Part shown: in pieces, positions 1 to 10,040 of the stretch
Layout: the number at the start of each line of letters is the position of its first letter
Position numbering within the stretch: position 1 is the first letter of the stretch
Origin: Edolisoma coerulescens
Lineage: Eukaryota; Chordata; Aves; Passeriformes; Campephagidae
Length of the DNA stretch: 64,000 bases
Reading direction: 5' to 3'
Assembly: GCA_013397115.1 (NCBI GenBank)
Contig: VWZW01004616.1
Span: 1 to 64,000, forward strand
Made by a program: the position numbers and the translations under genes
Notes under the pieces: model-generated
Told to the model about the DNA's origin: nothing
Seen by the model: the letters and a program-made list of their open reading frames with translations, nothing else
The model's database searches: none

Positions 1-1
1 C

Positions 2-23
2 ATATATATAATATATAATATAT
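2..23. repeat. AT-rich simple repeat at the window edge
   Basis: The first bases alternate A and T with occasional AA doublets, a short imperfect (AT)n microsatellite. It is cut by the window edge, so its full length is unknown. Confidence 0.8.
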
Positions 24-2539
24 TTCGCATTAAACATGCAACTAGGATTACAAAAAGTAAGAACAAAAGACATCAGATGCTTTATTTGTTTAGTACATCC
101 TTTGCAAAGAAGCTATCCATGCCATCTACTCATAAATATTGGAAAGGCTGCTTCCCACTGTGTCTGGTTTTCCTAAGGAGCATAAAGAGGAGTATGAACC
201 CACGACCTACAGCTACTGCTGAGGCAGTCACCAGCAGTGATGGATAGCAAGCAAAAACTATTAGTTGAATTTGGTATGGATGTGCAAGTTGTGAAAAAGA
301 CACTAATAGTATGGGAGATACAGAAACATCCAAGTTCATATCCCCTCTGCAAAGTCAACAACCAGAAGTGCCAGGTCATTTACTATGCAGAAAACAAGCT
401 TAAAAGCCATGTCAGCCAAGTGCTGGCACAGAGTATCCTCCAGCTAATGAATCCTGGGCTGCACAATGTGTGGAACTTACTGGTTTGGGTCTCCTCAATA
501 CACTAAATTTCCTGGGATGAACACACCCTGAGTAGATGGCTGTAACAGCTATTGGCTCAAGGCTACATGTAAGATTATAATATTTGTCTAGACAACATCA
601 TTGGCTAATATCTCAATCCACTTTTAATTGGAAAATAGTCTGTGCTTTTAAAAAATGGCATTATTTATTCCGGTTTCTCTGGATTTTTTTTTAAATCAAC
701 AATACAGAAAAAACCCTGGACATCTGTATCTTCTCATTTCAGTATACGTATGTTTTCATTTTTTGTGGAGTAAATCTTTATGTCTGCTACTCCACACTCA
801 TACTGCTTCAGCTGGGAGCAGAACTTTGCTCTAATTTAGGCTGGATCTCTAGGGCATTCATGTGTCGTAACTAGTTCTGCTGACTTCAGAGTCAGCCTTA
901 CAATTCATTATTCCTAAAGGCTTCCTCAGAAGTTCAATGAGTACAGAGAAATCTCAACTTTCATTTAAGTCAAAGCTAAGAGATTTTAGACACACCACTG
1001 TAAAGTCCAAAACATAAGAACCCTCAATTAATTAAAAAAGAAAAAGTAAGAAAAGCTGAGCATGGCTATTGTTTAAAATGATGTGGTTTTAAATCACATA
1101 ACTTCGTGCATGATGGTGTTGTGGTTTCATTTCTTGATTTGGCACCAATGCATTCTTCATTCTTTTTTGTCTAGCATTAATCAAGTATTCAGACATGGTA
1201 ATAAGCCACAAAAGAGTTGTGGCAGAATTTATAAACACAAGATAGTATCCCTCCTCCTCAATGGTGTTTATCTGTCCCAACTCACCGAAAGGCTGAAGAT
1301 ATTAAAAGGAAACTTATAAAACAGCCTCTGAAGGGGCAAGAAGATGAAAGGCAAGCTCCATGTGTGTAGTGCATGGGCTTGTAACAAATGGCTTCCCAAA
1401 GCAGCTGAATGAATGGGTAGCCTCAGGTCAGGGTTTATCTCAGAAAACTGTCATCTCCTTTCTCAGTCTCAGACAAGACGTGCCAGACTAAATAAGAGCA
1501 GCAAAAGACTGAGTTGTCTGCTGATCTTCAAAGGGGTCCTCTGGTGAAATTTGTGATATATTGATTCACAGCTGCAGTCAGATCTTGCCATGCTCTCACA
1601 TTTCTTCTGGCTTCCAATCGAGCAGCAGTTTTGAGCATGCTCCACCAACAGCGCGTTTGATGGCTAAATTCTCTGTCTGAAAATGTGAATGCACAGTGGC
1701 TTGAGAGATCAACCTTGGATTTTTGTTTTCTTCCTTACAGCGTCATTTCTAGACAAGGGTAGATTTGCATATTAATGGTGCTCATTGGCATTCCATTTTT
1801 GTCGCTACATTTTGCCTATAATAAGTCAAAACCAAACTCTGGAAAAAATGCAGGTGTAAATCTGCCCAATCAACTTTTTCCTCCTCTCTACCTCAATTTT
1901 TCTAATGCCTGTAGAATTGTTTGTTTGTTTTAAAAAGAGAAAACCATACATAAATTTACTGTTCCCAGAAATCTCTTTAAAATTCCAAATGGCACAAGTT
2001 CATACAATGGAAAATGCTCCACTAGGAGCATTTAGGAGGTGCATTCAATTAGGAGGTGGGAATCTGTCTTTAACTAGTGCAGTATTACGGTAAGATAAGT
2101 CTACTCATGCCAGTAGATTTCATGCAGAGGAAAACTGGAGCAGTGTAGTGATCAGTCAGGCACAGAGGTTTGGTTCATATGCAAGTATGAAATTCTTAGG
2201 AGTTATTGTGCAAGTTTCCCCTATATTTGTGAGGAAAGATATTTTCCGAGCACCATTCAATATAAAACTCCTGCATTAAAGAAAAGGCTATTTCTTTCAT
2301 AGACACAGCCCCTGAAATACCAAGTACCTGGAGAAGCAGCAAGGACTGGATAAACTTAATGCCATTTCCTTGTTTGAAGTATTTTTTCTTAGTCATGCAC
2401 ATCCTCTTCACAGACAAAATAAATGTCAATATTTTACTAGAAAAGTAAGATGAGGAACACTGCAATTTTATCTGGGTCATTCCTATAAATAGGAAAACAC
2501 AGGAAATTGCTGCTGAGGCAGAATATTCTGTCTATCAGC

Positions 2540-3180
2540 TTTCTCAGATCTGTTCACTCAAAGATTTTCAGCATGTTCCCCTTTCTTTCCTACCTGCCAT
2601 TTAGCATTCTCGTTATACACAACACAGTTCTCAGCATTTCCCTCTTTTCTTATTTCTCTCTTTTCTCTGTCCTTCTCCTTTCCCCTTTGGGATCATGGTT
2701 CTGTGGCTCTGATGGTGTTTTACCCTTTCCAATTCAATCTCTCCCTCTCTCCCATCAAGCTAAATGGAAATTCCATACCTCTGTCACCCTGCTTTTTCCT
2801 GGCTTGGTCCTTCACCTTGCTACCAGCCCTGGCTCCTCTCCAGCCTCACATTTTGTTCATGTGTCTGGTGCTCTTAACACTCTCATCATCTCATCCTTAT
2901 TGCTCTCTTGAATTGTTTCTTGAGACCCAGCTTCTATTCTACAGTGATCTGGCACTGCTGAATTCAACATGTCCTGCTGCCTTCAGCTTCTGGCTATACT
3001 GCCCACCTAGGCCTACCCAATGGTCTTTCTGCTGCTCTTTCCTTCTCCCACACTCTCCAGGCTGTAATAATCAGCCTCTCCTCTTCCATTTCATCTCTCT
3101 CCAGTCTTCCCCACTATCTGACTCCTTATCTTCCCTTCTCAATGTCTGTCATCACTGACTACCCAGGTCCTTCCTCTGTG
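2540..3180. other. Pyrimidine-rich strand-asymmetric stretch
   Basis: About 640 bases in which the plus strand is dominated by C and T, with many CTCTCC, CTTTCC and TTCTCC words but no simple repeating unit. The purine-poor strand removes many stop codons, which explains two overlapping frames of 134 and 151 codons. The translated frames are rich in S, L, P and F and resemble no family I know. It could be an old degraded repeat or a transcribed-strand composition bias; I cannot choose between them. Confidence 0.6.
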
Positions 3181-3883
3181 GTTTGCTTTGGTGTAGAAAT
3201 GAGAACTTTCATTGTTTATTTCATGCTACCCTTTGCATTAGGCATTTAGCACTAGGAAATTTTCTATAACCAATCACAAAAAAAAACTGTTCTCCAGGTT
3301 CCCATGTACAATTACTTTTTTCAGAAAACTTGGCAAAAGCTAAGCTGCCAATGTGCTGAGGCACTTGTCCGAGATATGCTGGTCAGTACTGGGTTACTGG
3401 ACCTATTATTTTGGATATAGCTATTCTATGCCTCTCAATTTTCATTTACTTTCTAAACCCACACAGACACTTTTCTCCACCTCAGTTATATTGCTTGACA
3501 CTAGGGAGACTTGGCCTTTTTCTTGGGTTTTTAAACTTCATGGTAATGAAAATGATAAAGAATATAATTTCAAAGCATGATAGCAAGATGTGTCAAATAA
3601 AGAAAATTAGAAGGAAAACAAAAAAACTGAAACAAACCTTACATTGCAAATATTCAGTAACATTGTTCCTTCCTATTTGGGAAAATATATCTGAGAGGAT
3701 GAATGTATATTTCTGGATTTGTGAAAAATCACTTTTGAAGGATGATAATGAATTATGTTTCGGCAACTTAAGAGCAATTTAACTGTTTCTGCACTAGTGG
3801 TGTGATCACCCCTAAAACCAGAACTGAGGGGAACTTTATCAGGTCCTTTGCTCAGCTCTCTAGGCCATAGCCAGCAATACAGT

Positions 3884-3908
3884 AGAATTCCTGCAGCACA
3901 GGAATTCT
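3884..3908. other. Perfect 10-bp inverted repeat
   Basis: Arms AGAATTCCTG (3884-3893) and CAGGAATTCT (3899-3908) are perfect complements separated by five bases. A short hairpin of this size occurs by chance in a window of this length, and no terminator or RNA role can be assigned. Confidence 0.7.
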
Positions 3909-4737
3909 GTTATTTCTTGGCATCATGGCCTTCTACAGGCAGAGAGAGCAGAGAAGGTTAGCCAGGTGGTTTTAGGTGTAAGAGCCCAGGTACTGGGAGT
4001 TATTTCATTGTCACAGTATGCAGCAGTTTTTGGTTCAATTTAACATGAGATGGGCAACCTGCCATGGTAAAATAGCCAGAGCAGCACTGTGAGAATGAAA
4101 AAGTACTTATCTCTGATGTAATAACTTCAGAATCTTTAATTTCCTATTGCCAGAATAGCTCTAATGAACATATAAATGCAACTTCAGCTGCCCCAGTTTT
4201 AGATAGATAATAGTTTTAGTGTTAGTGAGCCTCAGGCAGACTTCCATAACATTTGGCAACCAGCAGGAGACACAGAGGAACAGAAACTTGATTTCTTCTG
4301 AGACATTTATATCTTTTCTCTATGCTCCAGACTCGAAAAGCATCTAATATTAAGAAACACCCTTTATACTTACTTCTGGTAGCCCCAAGTGTCACCATTT
4401 CTCTTCATTTAGTTTTACTGTTTCTGTTTTTAACTGAGAACAGATGTAGAAGTGGAACTGAAAGGACTTCAGTGTCCCCCACATGTTTTAAGAGGGGCAG
4501 GAGGGATATGAGTTTCTTCACCATCTGACAGTGTGAAGTCCTGGTCTGTCTGTGCTCTGTCCTTTGCCTAGGGGTTGGATCTACCTCTGTTTCACAAATT
4601 TTGAAAAAAATAGCTTTTACCAAGCTGAAAAGCAAATATTTAACTCTTGCCTTGAAGATTGCATGCAATAGAAATATCTATAAATTAAAATTCCTGAGAG
4701 GCAGGCAATGCTGAAAGATCAAGATCCAGCACATACC

Positions 4738-5052
4738 ATGGAATCGTGGAATGGTTTGGGTTAGGAGGGATCTTAAAGACCATCTAGTTCCAATCCCCCT
4801 GCCATGGGGAGGGACACCTGTCTAGAAAGGCTGCTCAAAGCCCCATCCAACCTGGCCTTGAACACTTTCAGAAACAGAGCATCCATAATTTCTCTGGGCA
4901 ACCTGTTCCACCTGTTTACTATCCTCGGGGTAAAGAATTTCTTCCTAATATCAAATCCAAATATACTCTTGTCAGTTTGAAGCCATTCCTCTACTCCTGT
5001 CACACATGGCCTGTAAAAAGTCCCTCTCCAGCTCTCTTGTAGCACCTACTCA
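4738..5052 (-). mobile_element. CR1 LINE, 5'-truncated 3' end
   Basis: Recognised from the typical bird CR1 3' end read in reverse: an ATGGAATCGTGGAATGG start, the phrase for ' CCATCTAGTTCC', then CTGGGCAACCTGTTCCA and AAGAATTTCTTCCTAATAT. CR1 is a non-LTR retrotransposon that copies itself through RNA by target-primed reverse transcription, and most copies are truncated at the 5' end like this one. On the minus strand the last part of ORF2 is still open for about 90 codons (5045 to 4773), with the CR1 C-terminal words DIRKKFFT and WNRLPRE. It lacks the endonuclease and catalytic reverse transcriptase parts and cannot move by itself. The upstream boundary near 5050 is approximate. Confidence 0.93.
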
Positions 5053-8000
5053 TTCCCAACAGGAACCCATCAAAAAATGAGGCAGTTAGCCCAGGGTCCC
5101 TAGCGAAGCAGTGATGGACTTCTGTTGAGTGATTCTTCCACTTATAGGATGATGTCACATCCTTTGTCACATCTTGGGTTGTGGTAAGAGACTACTTTAT
5201 TTTCTGTGCCTATACACTACAAACTAGTCCTAACACTGAGTCTGAAGAAATAGGAACATGAAATGTTAGAATGGAAAAAAAATGTCCCTGTAGTGCTTTT
5301 CTGGCCCATTTTGCAGTTCCAGTAAGCTCCATCAAATGTTTTGGAGAGGAGGATACTAGTAAGCAGCAATTAATTCTGACAGCTGAGCCTCTGCAAAAGA
5401 GCAGCTCCCAGCCAACAACATTTCAAATTTTCTGAACAGCTTTGCAGAGATCTTGTTGAAGAAGGCTGGGTGCTAAGGCGAATTGCGGATTCTGATCTTC
5501 CGCAGCCCTATTTTTTTTTTTTTTTCTAGGAGATGTCTACTTCCAGTCAGCTAGCAGTTTTGGAGAAGGGAATGCCTCAGCATAATGCACAAGGAAATCT
5601 CTCTGTTGGCCTCTCCTGCACCTTTTCTGTGAGTAAACAAAGGACTAATCTTCTAGACCACCAATCAGTGATTTCTGGAAACTGATATCAGGCAAATTGA
5701 AGCTCCACAGCTAAGCTGCGTTCGGATTCAGGACTGAATCACCACACAACACAGCATGTCTCAGTCCAACTGTTTGCCTGTTATAAAGGTTCAAATTCAT
5801 TATTGAATATTGACCTGGCTGAATTCCCATGCAGTTGAAATTTCAATTCACTGCTCTCTTGTGACCAGTCTCTGGTACAAAGCACAAATGCACACATGCC
5901 CTTACACTGGCTCTTGCCTTACTCAGGGCTTGAAATATGTGATACTTGAATGTTGCATTTTTTCTTCCTCATCTAGTAGCTCTCATTCCACACAAGCCAA
6001 ATCCCCTTTCAAGTGCAATATTATTTATTAGCTTATGATCTATTAAATAAGCTCTGCAAGTCATCACCAGTAGATCTCAGAGTCCCTGCAGTTACCAGTG
6101 TGATTTGTTCTCCTATTCCGAGGGGAAGAGTGGAGAAGCTGAAAAGAAATAACCTGAACTTTTCATGTTTCAGTGCTCAGTAGCAGATGTCTAGAACATG
6201 TATTCAGAACACATCCCATAAAGAAATACTGTGACCAATGACAATCTGTGGTAAAAGCAATGTCCCCAGAATCACTGAGCCCACTTGACAAAAAAAAAAA
6301 AGCATCTGTTATTTCATGTGATGAAAGTACTTATTTGTGGTTTCCTCTAATCAGAGAGTTTATTACCCTTCAGACCAGAAGTCTAACTGAGGTTAAGAGT
6401 CTTTTGATTAACCATTTTGCTAACATTTTTGGAAAGACATGTTGGATAAAAATGGGGCAAGAAAACAAAACAGGAGCTTTAACAAAACAAAGTAAAAAGC
6501 ACCTGACTTTAATTACAGCTGGTGCCCTTGCTTTTCATGTATATACATCCCAAGCCCCCAACATTGCACATGCTGATTTTCCCCTAGTACTATTTCTCCA
6601 GTTCTCAGAAATTTCATCTCGAATTTCAGGTGCTTCTGAAAAGTCCAGCTGCCCCTCTCTTGCTGCCACTTCTGCTGGTGCTGCGGACCACAGACAGGTG
6701 ATGTGCTGCTCCCTCAGATATGAACACTCAACAGAATTATAGTTCCAGCCTCCAACCAGAACTGCCACTTGCGAGCACTGGATGACTTGGGACAGAAAGT
6801 CCTTGGCAGGAGCTAAGCCTTAATGAGCTTAAAATGTATTGAAGAGCTTGGCAAATAGAAAGCCAGGCCACAGAATAAGTAGTTGCAGAAAGTTTCCAGT
6901 GCGAAATGTTTACAAGACAATTGTTTACATTATCTAGATGGTTTTAATTACAGGAGAGTTCAGACCAGATGCTTAAGTTTTCCCAAGGGGTAATTAGTCA
7001 CCCTGTGAATTTGCATATTTTCCACTGCTGTATTGAGGCAAATCAGCCATACTTATCAGAAGATTGACCTGGCAACCTCTGTTCTTGGCAGATTATAGTC
7101 TGAGTTTCATCATGACAGTATCAAATGTATTAGCAAATGCTCCACTACAGGGCTGCAGCAGCCAGACTTTGGGGAGATGACAGGGTTCCTTGTTCTAAAT
7201 GTAAGAAATTTCAAGCACAGGCAGAATGAAGAGGACATTTTTTTACAGCCTCTGCTCATGACAGATGCAGTACTTGTCAACATCTTACAAATATATTCAT
7301 GTTCAACCCTCTGCCACATGTTATATAGGTTGTGCTTTTAGTTATGCTGAGATTTATTAACTGAATGGAAGTAGATTCATTCCCAACAAAATTATTCATT
7401 TCAGATAGCTCATTTTATGGTATTTTATCAGCTGTGTTGTTTTGCTTGGTCATACGAGGCATGGACATATCAACAGCTGAGATTAGCAGCCATTTTTACT
7501 TAAAAATCAAAACCATAATATACATCTAAAAAATACCAAATACTATCAATATGTAAGAAATTATGCATTACCTACTCTTACAGATTTCACAGTACAAATA
7601 AGTGGGGTTTTTCAAATCAGTTTGTAAATGGCAGCATTTTTTAAGATTCTCATATCATTACATTTTACTCACATTTCCCACTGGCTTTATATCTATTACC
7701 AGAGCAAGGGTTGCTTCCAGTAGAGAAAAGGGGATAATGGTCATAAATCACACTAAATGTAAATTGAAATAGATGTTTAAATAAGTAAATTACATTTTCT
7801 CAGAAGAACCTAAAATTACACTCACCAAAGTAGAATATTTTAACATGACAACTGACATTACTCAAGTGATCTAGCCTGGTTAGATAGGTTATCCTTGAGC
7901 CTGTGTATACTTGCATTATGAAGTGAAATTCAAGCTAGACAAAGTAGAACATTTTGGATCTTTCAAGTTACTTTTGTTAATATTGAAGTTGAAATATCTG

Positions 8001-9183
8001 GAAATTCAGAACAAGCCAACCCTAACTTTTTAGATACATAAGGAAAAGAACAATTAATGAGTGACAGACATATTTTCAGATATCCTTGTTTTATGAAGTA
8101 GGTCAGAATCTGATATAATATGATAGCTTACACATGTATATACATGCAGACACACATATATAAATACAGAATGTCTCCAATGAAAACCATATGGCAAGCT
8201 TAGGCAGATTGTTTTCCATTGTTTTCCATGTGAAAACAAAATGATAAATCTTTCTTTTCTTGACATCTGTGCCTTTGCTTTACCATGAAGCTAACCATTT
8301 AGGTCAGTTACTGTTTTCTCTGGCCCATTTTTAAGCCCCTGTCATCTAGAAACTCAGGTGTCACCACCAGAATAGTTTCTTTACTCTGAAATTTAGGGAA
8401 AAGTGTTGATTCTTAGAGAAAAGAACACCTGACCAGACTTTCTTCTGCTGACAGCCTGCATCACGCGGAGGGGGATCTTCAGGATGCTGATGGCTGCTGA
8501 CACTTTCGAGCACACACCAGCAGCCCATTTGTCTTGTGCAAGGGACAGAACTGAGGAGGGGCTCGTATTGCCCACACCATGTTTGTGATAAAGATATCCT
8601 CTCTGTAGAGTGCAGCAGTTGTGAGCTACTGCCCTCCAAATTCTTCTCGTGTTCACACCGTCTCCTACAGTACAGTTTGCACTGGGGAGTCGGACAGAGA
8701 GCTGGCCTGGAGCAAGAGCCACTTCTCCATACTCTTCTGCAGGGTAGATCCAACTGATCTTGCAAGAAATCCTGGCTGAGCCAGGCTTTTTCTCCTTCAG
8801 ACCATCTGGGCACTGCCAAGACCCTGGCTCTTTTCCTGCCTGCCACATTGCTTACCAGAGTGCTTATGAAGCACAAAGTAGAATGTGTCACTTGTTGTCT
8901 TTTGCTGTGGCTCATATTTCACAGTGATTGGTGTAAAGTAGGAGAGCTGCAAAACCTGATGAAGAACAGCAAGAAAGCCAAGGTGGATTCACTCATTTTT
9001 CTCAGCTGGGATAGAAGCATCTGGGTACTCACAGTTAGCTGGACAGGGGAGAGAAAATATAACAAAAGTTCATGAGTTGAGATAAGGACCAGGAGAGATC
9101 ACACACCAAATACTGTCATGGGCAAAACAGATTCAACTTGGTGATATTAATTGAATCTATTACTAAGAAAATCAGAGCAGCAT
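5053..9183. other. Unique non-coding DNA
   Basis: No gene seen. It includes a 15-T run (5511-5525) followed by CTAGG that resembles a splice acceptor but leads into no convincing exon, a motif cluster at 6880-7080 (listed separately), and a block at 8361-8915 with overlapping long frames on both strands (184 and 151 codons minus, 73 plus). None of those frames shows a domain, a signal peptide or a family motif that I recognise. Confidence 0.55.
6907..7016. promoter_or_regulatory. Possible enhancer-like motif cluster
   Basis: Within 110 bases there are two forkhead-type TGTTTAC words (6907-6913 and 6922-6928), two homeodomain-type TAATTA words (6945-6950 and 6991-6996) and an octamer ATTTGCAT (7009-7016). 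The motifs are seen directly; that they form an enhancer is inference. Each word is individually expected by chance in AT-rich DNA, so only conservation would make this convincing. Confidence 0.2.
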
Positions 9184-10040
9184 AATGAGAAGAAAAACAG
9201 ACCTCAAAAACACTTTCCCCCCCCCCTCTCTCCTTCTCAGCTCTACCTCCCCCCCACCTGCAGTGCAGGCACACGGGGATTGGGGGTTATGGTCAGTTCA
9301 TCACACAACTGCTTCACAGTTCTCCAAGAACTTCTCCAATGTGAGTCCATCCTTTGAGAAACCGTTCTCCATAAACTGCTCCAATTTGGGTCACTCTTTC
9401 ACAGGGTAGAGTGCTTTGAGGACAGGCTGCTCCAACATGGATCACCCACAGGGTCACAAGCCCTACCAGGAAACCTGCTCCAGTGTGGGCTCCTCTTTCC
9501 ACGGGTCTGCAGGCCCCTGCCAGGACCCTGCTCCAGCACAGGCCTCCCATGGGTTCACAGCCTCCTCTCGGGCATCCACCTGCTCCAGTGTGGGCTCCTC
9601 CATGGGCTGCAGGTGGATCTCTGCATCCCTGTGACCTCCATGGGCTGCAGGGGCACAGCTGCCTCACCATGGTCGTCACCACAGGCTGCAAAGGAATCTC
9701 AGCTCCAGTACCTGAAGCACCTTCTCCCCCTCCTTCTCCACTGACCTTTGGGTCTGAATAGCTGTTCCTCTCCCATGTTCTCACTGGTCTTCACTGGCTG
9801 AAATTACATCTGCCCAATAACCTTTTTTTTTACTTCTTTTTCTTAGATCTGTTATCCCAGAGGCATTCCCACCATTCCTGATTGGCCCAGCCTTGGCCAG
9901 CAGCATGTCCATCTCGGAGCCATCTGGCATTGTCTCTGCTGGACATGGAGGAAGCTTCTGGCAGCTTCTCACCGAAGCCACCCTTTAGCCCTCCTGCTAC
10001 CAAAGCTTGGCCATGCAAACCCAACACAACAGGCTGTAAA
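9184..10040. mobile_element. Decayed avian interspersed repeat, probably endogenous-retrovirus derived
   Basis: A GC-rich island in AT-rich surroundings, starting with C-rich tracts (about 9217-9255) and ending near ACCAAAGCTTGGCCATGC (10000-10018). The text, with repeated CTGCTCCAGTGTGGGCTCC words, CCATGGGCTGCAGG and TCACCATGGTCGTCACCAC, matches from memory a very abundant bird repeat that I associate with ERVL-type internal sequence. Six units starting at 9331, 9376, 9427, 9475, 9528 and 9580 give a period of about 51 bp. The minus strand is open from 9784 to 9314 (156 codons), so the period appears as about 17 residues there. I see no gag, protease, polymerase or envelope motif and no flanking LTR pair. 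If the C-rich start is a reversed polypurine tract, the element reads on the minus strand. Family name and orientation need a repeat library. Confidence 0.65.
9331..9631. repeat. Imperfect tandem array, about 51-bp period
   Basis: Units open with CTGCTCC or CTTCTCC at 9331, 9376, 9427, 9475, 9528 and 9580, spaced 45, 51, 48, 53 and 52 bases apart. The units are diverged and lie inside the ERV-like repeat. Most spacings are close to 51, a multiple of three, which fits the long open frame on the minus strand. It is a minisatellite-like part of the parent element rather than a local expansion. Confidence 0.75.

Larger units (their letters stand above)
25..4737. other. Unique AT-rich non-coding DNA
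   Basis: No exon, RNA gene or recognisable transposon was found. The longest frames (up to 151 codons, 2703-3158 plus) fall in a pyrimidine-rich stretch and overlap other frames of similar length, as low-complexity DNA does. An octamer-type ATTTGCAT lies at 1763-1770 and a short perfect hairpin at 3884-3908. Otherwise it is ordinary unique sequence. Confidence 0.6.

Noticed and set aside
5511..5530. T15 followed by CTAGG as a splice acceptor
   Set aside because: No open exon with a donor follows, and long T runs are common in this window.
6248..6742. 164-codon plus-strand frame as a gene
   Set aside because: Begins in a poly-A (poly-Lys) region, shows no domain, and a minus frame overlaps its end.
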